From contig OAPG01000015.1 of assembly GCA_900208305.1 (NCBI GenBank), positions 62,001-126,000 on the forward strand: a stretch of 64,000 nt of DNA. Reading direction: 5' to 3'. Both the position numbers and the translations under genes were made by a program. The DNA comes from Melanopsichium pennsylvanicum. Lineage: Eukaryota > Basidiomycota > Ustilaginomycetes > Ustilaginales. Shown here piece after piece: positions 42,349 to 53,000 of this stretch; the first letter of the stretch is position 1, and each line of letters opens with the position of its first letter. Below the pieces are notes generated by a model, which searched no databases, was not told where the DNA came from, and saw nothing but the letters and a program-made list of their open reading frames with translations.

Positions 42349-44377
42349 CCACATCAACGCCATTCCAACCTCCATCATCCCCGCCCGAGTCAATATTCAC
42401 CATCTCCAGTTACGAGATCTCCTTCAACACTCTGGCGTTAAAGACCGCGTCCTCTTTGTGTCTCGCCTTCAGGTCGAACAAGCCGATTTTTCGCTTCCTC
42501 ATAAATCACCCAGTACATACTGTACGTTGGACTTTCAACCCAACTGTCTCACCACCGGCTGTGGTCTACTAGCTACTGGAGGTCAGCATGGAGAACTTGC
42601 ACTTCGACTATTGAATCATGAAGCAGCAGAGGCACAACCAACCCCTTGGCTTTTGAGAACTCCAACCGGAGGTAGCATCAACAACGCCATCACTATTCAG
42701 AGCGATCTCAATCATCCTCTATCCTCTTCGTCCGCCTCGACCTCAAATGCGTATTCGCGATCGAATCCAGACAACAAGAATCAGTCTGCTGTGGTAGACA
42801 CATCTGGCATCCCCACTTCTTACTCTCCTTGGGCTAGGGATGAGCCCACTTCTTCGTCAAACCTTGTTAGGCCTGGATTCTTGTTCGGGGATGAAGAGAT
42901 GGAATCCGAACTGTCTCAGAGTGTATTTGAAGAATTGGCTGCTGCGTATGGTTTTGACCCCTCTTCCGTTAACCGTTCCTCTCGCTGGCGTCGAACTCCT
43001 CAAACCAACACAAGCATCACTTCTTCTACCACTGCCAATACTGCCAACTCTTCGGCTACGGCTGTGGCTGTGCCACCGATTCAAGTCATGGTCAGTAACA
43101 ATGACCAATCCATCAAATTCTACAAGCTTCAACCACCTACCTTACCATCGGCTTCCAAACGTTCATCCTTCCTTTCTTCTTCGTCACCATCTTCTTCTTC
43201 TTCTTTCGCACATCCCATCGAGACCAGCCTGCCAGGTCTAACGCGCAATACAACGCTTCATTTCAGCACAGCCATCAATCATAGTTCGGTATCGCCTACA
43301 CAACGGACGTTGATAGCGGTGGGCGATACACCTCAAGTGTTTATTCACTCCATCTCGCCATCGGGCGAACATATGAAGATAGCAACGTATACCGCGAGTA
43401 GCGATGCGTGTTTCAGCACCACTTGGAGTCCCGATGCATCCAAGTTTGCCGTGGCAAGTCAAGATGGTGTGGTTTCGGTTTGGGATGTGAGGAGTAGTAA
43501 AAGGTTGGCAGGGGTGAGTACTAGTCAAGGGGGTGGAGGAGGGAGTGGTGCAGCTAGGGTGGTTAAGTGGAGTCCTTGTGGGAGGTATTTGGCTTTTACC
43601 GAACATAGGAATTTTTGGGGTGTAACAGATGCAGTCACATTCACACAGACACAGAGGATTGCTGCGCCATCTCATTTGACCAGCAACAGTGGTGGTGGGA
43701 ATGCGGGCGCGACATTGAGCAGTGGTGTAGATGTTAGGGAAGGGTGGATTGAGAGAAGGATGGCAGCAGAGGATAGGTTCAGGATGGTCACAGGTGGAGA
43801 GGAAGCTATAGCAAGGGATAGGGAGAGGAGGAGTATGATCCATGCTACATTTATGAGAGAATGGAATAGGGCAGTGAATCTCGTCGATTCCTCTTCCTCT
43901 TCCTCTTCCTCTTCCCCTTCCTTAACAGCAACAAACTCGTCTGCGTCTACCAACAACGATTCCACCAATACTAACACCATGGGCTTCAGTAGGAATAGTA
44001 GGGGAAGCAACTATTACCCACCCGAATTCTTGGTGAATCCTCTTGCGACTACAGCTACCAACAGCGCTGGTGCAACTAGTGGTGTTGGTGGTAGTGGTGG
44101 GGTTTTGGGTATTTCGAGAAGGGAAGATTTGTTGACGGCAGCTTTGACTTCTGGTGGAACAATTGGATATCGGAATTCGAGCTATAGTTTCGGTGTAGGT
44201 GGGGAGGGGATTGGTGGCAGTAGTAGTAGTAGTAGTAGTAGTAGTTCAAGTATTAACATTTCGGGATTATGTTGGGATCCTGAAGGTGAACATGTTTATA
44301 TTTCCACAGAAAGGGTGGCTGCAAAATACGATGTTAGGGATGTAAGGCTTAGCGTGGTCAATGCTGATCTTCTTTAG
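42332..44377 (+). CDS. WD40-repeat protein with DUF2415-like segment
   Basis: 681 residues from ATG 42332 (MTIENSHINAIPTSI); the frame extends upstream only to a TTG. WD-like units are visible at GLLATGGQHGELALRLL, FSTTWSPDASKFAVASQDGVVSVWDVRS (the clearest), RVVKWSPCGRYLAFTEHRNF and, near the end, ISGLCWDPEGEHVYISTE. The unit WSPCGRYLAFTEH matches the short DUF2415 signature found in uncharacterised fungal and plant WD proteins. Ser/Thr-rich insertions with homopolymers (SSSSSSSSS) separate the blades, making it longer than a bare propeller. The cellular role is unknown; a scaffold role is inference. The gene is convergent with the cyclin gene. Confidence 0.78.
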   Translation: MTIENSHINAIPTSIIPARVNIHHLQLRDLLQHSGVKDRVLFVSRLQVEQADFSLPHKSPSTYCTLDFQPNCLTTGCGLLATGGQHGELALRLLNHEAAEAQPTPWLLRTPTGGSINNAITIQSDLNHPLSSSSASTSNAYSRSNPDNKNQSAVVDTSGIPTSYSPWARDEPTSSSNLVRPGFLFGDEEMESELSQSVFEELAAAYGFDPSSVNRSSRWRRTPQTNTSITSSTTANTANSSATAVAVPPIQVMVSNNDQSIKFYKLQPPTLPSASKRSSFLSSSSPSSSSSFAHPIETSLPGLTRNTTLHFSTAINHSSVSPTQRTLIAVGDTPQVFIHSISPSGEHMKIATYTASSDACFSTTWSPDASKFAVASQDGVVSVWDVRSSKRLAGVSTSQGGGGGSGAARVVKWSPCGRYLAFTEHRNFWGVTDAVTFTQTQRIAAPSHLTSNSGGGNAGATLSSGVDVREGWIERRMAAEDRFRMVTGGEEAIARDRERRSMIHATFMREWNRAVNLVDSSSSSSSSSPSLTATNSSASTNNDSTNTNTMGFSRNSRGSNYYPPEFLVNPLATTATNSAGATSGVGGSGGVLGISRREDLLTAALTSGGTIGYRNSSYSFGVGGEGIGGSSSSSSSSSSSINISGLCWDPEGEHVYISTERVAAKYDVRDVRLSVVNADLL

Positions 44378-44749
44378 CATGTTTTTTTTCCATATACACA
44401 CCAATGTTTATCCCGTATACACAACACCATCCCTAATCCAAACTTACACCAACATCAATTTTAATTCAATTTTTTTCCCCCCCAAAAAAAAAAAACAACA
44501 ACTTTTCCAACAAAATCTATCTACCCCCATCCTCCCCTCCCCTCAAACCTTTTCTCACCCTCAACCTCTTCGAGACAAAATATCAATAAATCCCCACGAA
44601 ATGCAATGCCAAAACGTCGCTCCAGTCCAAATGCACAAACAAACCACCACCACCACCACACGCACACAGACCAAACATGTGACAAGAGTGAAACAAACAT
44701 GGATACGATTGTGCTAGAGAAAGAAAAGAAAAGAAAAAAACCAGAACCA

Positions 44750-44798
<49 letters not shown>

Positions 44799-45082
44799 CG
44801 TTGTGCAATGCGAAAGAAACGTTTTACAAGAGCGACTAAACACCAAACCGACTAAAACTATGAGAGAAACCTGGATGCTTAAAAGTACAAATTGTGTGCG
44901 TATGAATGTGAGAGTATGGAGCGTAAACTAGCAAAGACCGGATGTGTAGGATTGAGTGAGAGAGAGTGAGGACAGTTTGTGCGATGTAGAGAATGAAACC
45001 GCGCCGTTAAATGATGGCAAGCGGGTCGCCAGTTGATAGCGATCGATGCTCGCCACTATGTTTTGTAAAATTTGCTCAAATT
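44378..45082. other. convergent 3' region, WD40 / cyclin
   Basis: Non-coding, with a T/C and A-rich stretch after the WD40 stop, a TA/TG compound microsatellite at 44753-44798, and nothing gene-like. Confidence 0.6.
44753..44798. repeat. (TA)12-(TG)11 compound microsatellite
   Basis: Alternating TA passes directly into TG. It could adopt unusual helical forms. Non-coding. Confidence 0.95.
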
Positions 45083-47068
45083 TCAGTACCGAATGAAAAG
45101 AGGGTCAACGTAATGTAGCTCAGCATTGTTGAACGGAGCATGGGGAGCCTGGACCGAGAATTGATGTGGATACCCATGCATCAGACCTTGCTTGCTCGAG
45201 TGTCCCAAAGTATGGTGGTGGAACGGACTGAAGGCATCGATGGGTGGGGTCGGGTAGGGTGTGGTGGTGGCGAGAGGTTTGCGGATGACCACGTTATTCT
45301 CCACCTGGTCATGGCCCTCTGCGTGCGAAGGCTGCCAGTGGAAGTAGTCATTGCTCTGACAGTTGATGGGTGCAGGCATGTGGACACCGAGAATCCCCCT
45401 ATCGTACCCAGCAGCGAGTTGCCAGTATGCCAGCGGAAGGTGCTGACTCTGCATTCCTTGTTGCTGATTGTGATGCATGACGTAGGGAGCGAGCAAAGTG
45501 TTGGGAGTGCTAACGAGAGGCTCAAACACGCTCCTCGCGCAAGGCTGTGCGAAAGGCGGGCTCAAGCCACCCCAATTTCTTCCACTTGCCGCCGCAGTAT
45601 AAGCATGCAAGGCTCTACCGTCGCCCACGTTCCTCCTCTTGCAACCCCTCTCTGGCGAGGGAGTGTGATAGCAGTGACCCTCGCTGACGGGACTTGTCTC
45701 TTGATGGTACTGCCTCTTGCTTCCTGCTCCGACCTCGGTCTGCAACGGCCTCGAGTCGGCGGCTGGGGTTGGGTAGCCAGCACTGGTCATGAAAGCCTGG
45801 ACGCTTGCGTCCACATCGAATCTAGGCATGGAAGCGGCCGGTGCTTGGGGCGCATAGACGTGGCTAAGGTGGCTGTTCGCAGTGGCAGCCGGCGACAATC
45901 TGGGACGAGTGTCCAGGCCAAGCTGTTCTGGAGACCAAGACCTTGTCTGACTGACACGCGAATTGTGTGCGATACGGCGCGGAGCATCGTAGATAGCAGC
46001 GAAACCAGGTGCTTGGTGTGGTTGGAGCACGGCTGGCTGCCTCGCCGATGATGAATGGTGAACGAGCCCTTGCTGACGGAGAGCTGCCTGGCGCAACTTT
46101 TCTGCCTCGTGTGCGCCGAGCGCCAGCTGCCTTCGCTCTGCAAGGATCTCCAAGGTCCCGATCCAGCTCTTAAAGTCAGCATCGGAAGCGTGAATGTTGC
46201 TCGAAAGCCCGAGCCAAAACTCGATCTCCATCTTGGTGACATCCTTCAGCTTTAACCCTGAAAGTTCCGACCAAGTCTTGTTGGTATAAGTGTGGTCATC
46301 CAGGAACTTGTTCGCGAGCATGAGGGCAGTGACGAACAGTCTGAACTCGCTGCCGTCCTGTCCTCTCAGACCCGGATTCTTGGATTTCAGCCTGTGAATG
46401 TAGAGCAAGGCGAGGATGATGACCGACTTGGACACCTGAGTAATGTTGAGCATGTTGCGGACAAAGTCGGTGAAGCGGCGACGTGGGAAGAGGCGAAGAG
46501 TGCGAGGATCGTTGGAGCGTTCGCTGGCGCTGGGGCGAGAGCCGCGGGTATTGTCGACCGCCGACTTTGCATGCGCCTCAACAGCGTTGTGAAGGTCGCG
46601 GACAGAGAAGGAGACTGCCTCGGAAAGAGAGCCGAGGCTGAGCTTTTTGGAATGACGCTTGATGGTTGTGGTGGTGGTCGTCGTTGGCGAGTTGGTGACA
46701 GAGAGGCGGCCAGGGCGGGATGCAGGAGAGGAAGCGGCGAAAGCAAAACCGCTCGGATCGTGGTTGTCAATACCGCTGAACCAGATGTAGCAGACCATCT
46801 GAGCACACCAGTCGCTGACTGAGGTGGAAGATTTGAGGTCGGCATCGGTGACTGAAGCTTTCGCGGGCGCAGCGGCGATAGCTGCCTCCACTTCGATGTC
46901 CGAGTCTAATGTATTGGTGGTAGGGAAGGGCACGGCCGAAATTGGTGCGGCGCAACTTGCTTGCTTTGTTGCGGATACCCGCTTTTGAGACCGTGGCCAG
47001 TTCTCTTTGACCGCAAAGTAGGCGCTCGTACAAGGAATGGCGGAATGCGGCTGGGCAACGTAGACCAT
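45083..47068 (-). CDS. Clg1/Pcl-type (PHO85-family) cyclin
   Basis: 661 residues from ATG 47068 (MVYVAQPHSAIPC). The frame runs 20 codons farther to a GTG, which I do not use. The cyclin box spans about 195-310, with FVRNMLNITQVSKSVIILALLYIHRLK and the family-defining LMLANKFLDDHTYTNKTWSE (250-269), then GLKLKDVTKMEIEFW. TYTNKTW is typical of Clg1-like and Pcl cyclins that activate Pho85/Cdk5-type kinases. The long flanks are Thr/Ser/Gln-rich, and SPxxR/K phosphosites are possible. A smut member of this group, Pcl12 of Ustilago maydis, drives polar growth of infectious hyphae; whether this gene is its orthologue cannot be decided here. It is divergent from PCH2 across 10.4 kb. Confidence 0.85.
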   Translation of the reverse strand: MVYVAQPHSAIPCTSAYFAVKENWPRSQKRVSATKQASCAAPISAVPFPTTNTLDSDIEVEAAIAAAPAKASVTDADLKSSTSVSDWCAQMVCYIWFSGIDNHDPSGFAFAASSPASRPGRLSVTNSPTTTTTTTIKRHSKKLSLGSLSEAVSFSVRDLHNAVEAHAKSAVDNTRGSRPSASERSNDPRTLRLFPRRRFTDFVRNMLNITQVSKSVIILALLYIHRLKSKNPGLRGQDGSEFRLFVTALMLANKFLDDHTYTNKTWSELSGLKLKDVTKMEIEFWLGLSSNIHASDADFKSWIGTLEILAERRQLALGAHEAEKLRQAALRQQGLVHHSSSARQPAVLQPHQAPGFAAIYDAPRRIAHNSRVSQTRSWSPEQLGLDTRPRLSPAATANSHLSHVYAPQAPAASMPRFDVDASVQAFMTSAGYPTPAADSRPLQTEVGAGSKRQYHQETSPVSEGHCYHTPSPERGCKRRNVGDGRALHAYTAAASGRNWGGLSPPFAQPCARSVFEPLVSTPNTLLAPYVMHHNQQQGMQSQHLPLAYWQLAAGYDRGILGVHMPAPINCQSNDYFHWQPSHAEGHDQVENNVVIRKPLATTTPYPTPPIDAFSPFHHHTLGHSSKQGLMHGYPHQFSVQAPHAPFNNAELHYVDPLFIRY

Positions 47069-50000
47069 GTTGGGCGGCAAGCAGAGGCTCTGTTGTGTAA
47101 GACGAGAGTTTTGATCAGAGATGAACACCTTGCGTCGAGCCGAGGTCTGCCTGCAGAAGGGCCGGGAACAGGTCGCTGCCAGAGCTTGGGAGTTGGTGAA
47201 TGCCGGATTCAGGCCGAGGGTGAGGCTACCAGCATGAAGATGTGATGAAGAGAAGCGTCGATCCTAAAGCTCGTTGGATGAGCGGAAGGCCGAGGCTTTA
47301 ATGAAGACTGGTAGGAGAAAAGCGGGTCGTGGATCGTTCAGGCGAAGTGAGTCGTGTATGGTGATATGCAGACGCCGAGACGGTGATTGGAACTAAGTGA
47401 GTTAACAAAGCGTACTAAGGTGAGCCTCGATGAAAACGGTCGAGAAGGTGAAGCCCGGTGGCCTAGTGCAAAGGAACAGCTTTGATGATGACTTGTGAAA
47501 GGTGTGAAGCCTAGAAGATAGGGAGTGCGTGAATAGGATGAGAACGAGAGAGAGGGCTAAGATATGCTGGTGAACTGGATTAGGTGGTGATGGTGAAGCA
47601 GAATGGTCGTGAGAATAGAAGCGATGCAAAGAACCAAGCACCTTCAAGCAGCAAAAAGTGAAGCAATAAGGATGGAACCAGGTGAGGACAGAAAGGTGGA
47701 TGAGGACCAAAAGCATAAGGGAATGAGATGATACTGAGCAAGATGAGAAGTTGTGCTGGTTTGAATTGACACTTGGGTTGGGTGGGTGACAAAAGTTGAT
47801 TGACGAGAAACAAGCACAGGCAGGTCAAGCCCAGGTGGAAGGTCCCGAGGCACCAAGAAGCCGTCCTCAGAGGGAACAAACAGCAGCTAAAGGAGCTGCA
47901 TCAATTGGCCAAACAGCACCGACGGGCAGACACAGCCAGAAAGTGCGGAATCTGAAATCAATCACGAAGTGCGACAAATACCCAGCTCTTGGTGGAGGCG
48001 GAGAAAGGGGACAGACAGAAGAGGCAATCAGAATGAGCCGAAGCAGCGCTTGAAAATAATTAGAACACAGCCTGGAGCGCACGGGACAGGGGAGGCTTGT
48101 GGCTGTTGTAAACGAACATACTTTGAATTACTGTACTCCTGGATGTGTGATTTGGCTGATGCCAGATTGGATTCAGAAAGTGTACAGTAGTGAACGAGGT
48201 GGGGGAACCGCTACACTACCTATGTGAGACAATTCATGGTTTACTGCTTCCCACAGGTGACCCTGCGGTGAAGGGGAGAGACAATCACGCACATGGTGTT
48301 GTACCCATGCAATTACAGTGGACAGGCGGGCACATTGACAGTCTGTGATACGAAAGAGAAACGCGCTCCGTCCGAGGCGAGCTGCGCTCCGAGGAATTGT
48401 TTCAGTCCGAGCGTGGGTGCGCGCGTTTGTGACGAAGGCGAGTCACAGCCAAGATGATGAAAGCAGGGGGTTTTCCGTATATACAATTGGGCTGAAAAAG
48501 ACTGACGAATCTGGGTGAGGTGTGCGTTAATGTGAGCTGCCCCTGGACCGAGAGACAAAGGGCGGGCAGGCAGGCGAACCGAGAAATCACGTTGCCGCAT
48601 GGGTTTGATCGTGTTGGTGAGTGGAAAACCCGAAATCCTTGCTGTTAGCACTCTGGCTGCCCGCATGCTCCCCTCTCGCAAAAAACAAAATCACGCTTGG
48701 TGGAATTCACAACACATTCAGTAACGAAGCTCGTTTCGGTTGATCACAAACAGCAGCTACAGTACCGACAGCGCACAAAATCTTGTGTTAAGATGAAGGT
48801 GGGATTCGGTTCTTCTTGGCAGGGTTTCACACACACACCTCTTCGCCAAAGTAAGAGCAATCAGAATGGGCAAGAAAGCGGAATTGCCGAATCTCGACCC
48901 GCCGTCGTCGGTCCCCTTGTTCTCCGCGTGCAAAGGCATCTTCGTGGCTGTTCCGATGAAAAAGCAGCGAGCCTTTTTCATGATCACATCACAAACTTGA
49001 CCATTGACTGACTCAGGTCTTAGTGGTGCGGTCGCTGCTTGTTCCGAAAGCAGGTACAATGACAATGCATAGTCCGAGCAATGTGCAGAATCGTCATACG
49101 ATAGCACAGCCTGAAAAAGCAGATCAGCACGCAAGTGAGGTCATGCGCGACTGGCGCTTTGATCAAGCCAGGGCGGTCTGTGTCATGCGTGAACTCGAGG
49201 CGAAGTGAAAACAACAGTCAATCTGGCGATGAATCAACCTCTTTGTCCAGCGGCGGCTGCTTTCACAGAGTAATTTGACTCTTTCGGCCTGAGTCAAAGA
49301 CTACATAGTATGCTGTCGGGTGGATAGGGCGGGCCGTTCGGCAGCATGTCGAAAAATCAACGGCAAATGCGATTTACCACAAAATAAGCAAAACACGACT
49401 TTGCTCACGCTAAACACAACCAATTTTAGACGAATTCCAGGCGAGGAACGAGGGAGACAAGCTGACATCAGGCTATCGGAAGTTTTCATTCTTCGCAACC
49501 ACGCAGGGCGGAGCAGTCCGTCGGCGGTGGTGTTGCTTCGCACCATGAGTTCTCGGCTTCAACGGATGTCGTCAACGTGCCCACACGGGAGCTCCAAGTG
49601 CGAGAACTAAGGTGGGCTGTTTCAACCGCTCTCTCTTTTCCGACTAAAGTGTCTGGATGGCGGGCGGTCGGACGTGCGGGCTGTAAATGGCTTGAGCTCC
49701 GCAAAGGAAGTGAGTGGTGTGCATCACTAGGAGGAAAGATTCAGCGAGGATGCATATCGAACTGCAGCCCTAGCCAAGGGCACCATCAAAATTGCTTCCA
49801 ACCAAGCATGGGTTCAAGAGCGAAGAGAGACAGAGAGACAGAGACCACAGCCGCCCGATGGGGCAATGCAAGGCGAGGCAGGGCAGAGCGGAGCCCAATT
49901 TATCGAGAGGTTCAGCCCGCCAGCAGATTCTTGAGAGACGGAAGGAAACCACCAAGCGAGAATAAATGTTTAACCAGGGAAGAGTGCGTCCACGCTGTGC

Positions 50001-53000
50001 CTTGGCTACACTGCATGTGCAGCTTTCTGGTAGACGATTGATTGGATTGAATTTGGATTGCATCACATCGCCTGGCATGGCATGGCTCTTTCCGCCTCCA
50101 ACGTAGGTCGAAGTCAGACATTGCAACGCGATACGCAAGCCGTCACAACACTTCATCATATTAGCACAGACGAGGCTCCATAGGTGATTGAATAGCTTAG
50201 AACCTACACCAGGTCTTGATCAGCTACAGTCAGTCTCCTTTCGCAGTTTTTCATGCCCTGGGCTCCTGAGCCACCGCACATTTACAAGCGTGTAGGGGTG
50301 GATAGGCTGGCAGACCTTTGCTGCATGCACTAGAAGCGATGCCGAGGCAGCAACGGCGAATAGATCAGCAGCAGCAATTCCATGTGTCTGCACGCCAAGT
50401 CAACGTGATTCTATCAAGAGGCTCTTGTGTTTGCCGGCCAACCTCCTTGTACGGCATGCGGCTCGAGTCTGACCGAGTCGAGATATTATTTCTTAAAAAC
50501 ATTTAGGCCAAATGACATAAAAATCAAAAATCGAAAAGGGGAGAGAGACAAGAGGAGTAAGAATGACGGTCTAAGGTTGGCTGTGCGGTTGTTTTGGAAT
50601 GCCGGCAGAAGCTTGATGCGAAGAGGTGCAGCCATATTTCAACGACTGGATCGCTCTGCAGAAATATTGTACCAGAGAGGTCGGTTGGAGATCCAAATCA
50701 TCGACCCACGTCACCTCGAGAGCCTGGCTGTGGGTTAAGCTTTATTCCATTGTTTTGTATACAGTGTTGGAAATGGTGTGAGTACATTCGCCAGAGGTGA
50801 ATCCGGCGCGGATAGCTGGAATCATCCCAAATGAAGCACCCTCAAAACACACTCTGCCTCATCATGTCTCATCATACGCCAGGCTGGCCGAATCCACGTA
50901 GTGTAAGCTGTCTTCATTTCCCGAAGCTTGAGCCAGACCCATATACCATAACATTATGTTGATCTAGACAGAGAGCGATCACAGTTCACAGTCGGACGTT
51001 GACTGCCACGACGAAGCTCCAACCGCTTTTATTAATAATCTATTCGGCAAGCGACGTCGGAGATTAAGCGAAGAGCGGGCCGGGCAACCATTGCATCTAT
51101 AACACATTGCACAGTTCTCTTCTTCCCCCCTCACGATTTGATTGTAAAGTAGTTGGTGCATGTCCTTTCCTTGGGTTTTCAAACTCGTGTCATTTCACAC
51201 ACCACCGGTTGCAGCCGAAGTCTACGATTTAGCTGGTGTGTTGTCAGACCCCCTTGGAATCGAATTGCTGACAGTCCCGCCAAATTTCTTAGCGTGCTCC
51301 TACCCGAATTGTTGACGCAACTAGCACACACACTACTGTAATCTAAATACTTCGCAGCGCCAAAGCTTGCAGACAAAAAGTTGCCGAAGGCCAGTATTCC
51401 CACTCAACCCTGTTTTGTCGAACTGTACTGCAATCTCTGCGCCCGACAACAAATCTCGAGATATCTTTGTTCTGTGTGTGAGTTAGCTACTGTACTCGAT
51501 CCCGGTATGATTGTGATCTGGATGCTGCGATTGATTGTCGCTCCGACCAAAGCGACATCGCTCTTTCAGCTAAGCATGAATTCTATTATGCTTCGCCCGT
51601 GTGCGTCTCCTGTCTTGGTAATCTGCGAAAGCGCTCATTGAAAATCCTGCCTTGCATGGCATCGCTGTTGAACTCTCTGGATCATGCATACACAAAGTCA
51701 GCTTGAAACACAGACCAAGAGGGTTCAGTCGAGAAGATTCTGATTGGCGGAACCATTATATAGCGAACCAATACGAACTTATGAGCCGAGACTCTCGGCT
51801 GTCGCCACTCGAAATGTGCAGAGAAACAAGTAGCAAGTGGAATTGATGGTACAGTCTATTTCCTGATCTTGTCGTTGTTGTTTGTTTCGTTGGTCATCCT
51901 CTTTCTCAACAGAAACCTTGGCTGAGAACAAGATGAGGCACGATATCCTCACGGTGAACAACACTAAGGGGAGCCGAAACTGATGGTGCGCGACGGCGTC
52001 TCACTTGGAAAGTGCCCTGTAGCAAAGTGAAAATTCACCATACAGTCGGATACAGTATCCAGCTCTGAGGCCTCAAAGAAAGTGATCAAAGGCAAAAAGA
52101 GAAGGGTGGCATTCCCGTGGCTTCTAACGAGGAGCAACATGGTACTATAACGTGACGGACAAAAAGCAATTTGACTTTTTGAGTCCAAGTGGCGTGGGTG
52201 TGTGGGTGCGGGGCGCCGTAGTCTCGTGGAAAAAGAAACAAAGGGAAAGAAGCAAGCTGGTTGCGCCGGGTGTAGTCTCAAATCACCAAGTAGAGATGCA
52301 ATGAAAGACGCTTTGGAATACGGTGTTCCAAAGCAAGGAGGGCAAGGAATCTGCCTCCTGCGCCGATTCGCTGCAGCGAAAGCGGGCTCAACTCATTGGG
52401 CTGGTCACTCACAACTCGGACCTCATACAGTATGTGGCATTGCATGCGTGCTAACTGTTGGGGGGAAAGCACAAATGCAGAGTTCTCTGGTCCGAAAGCG
52501 TGGGGCCTGAAGACGATTTCATTACATATACGTTTCTTTAGCTTTGATCTAGAGTGGTTGAAAGGAGCGAACAACTCAGGACACAGCTGCAGCAGAATAG
52601 TGGGGTCGTGCAATACAGTGAGATGGCCAATCTGGCAAGCAGGTGGGCAGAAACGACTGGGAGCTGGGCTCCACTGCAGTGATTGGAGAGAAGAGAAGCA
52701 GATTTTTTTTTAGTCGTTGGTGTGACGCTGTCATCCAATCCAGATTCCGTTTCCCAGCAAAGGTGGCAGACGGCTGACACTCCCCTCGCAACTGTTGCTC
52801 GGGGTTGGGTAGAATTTTCTTTCAACAAATCTTTGGACCCGAACCCTCGAATTGCTTGCAAAAGTGTCCCGGCCTTGGCTCCTGCCCCAGCCTTCAGGCA
52901 TGATGTTTCATCGCAGACACTCCAAGAGCACCATGATCGACAGTGTCGTTTGACAATTACCTTCAGATGGTCGGTTTGAAAAAAGCAACAAAAAGCGTGG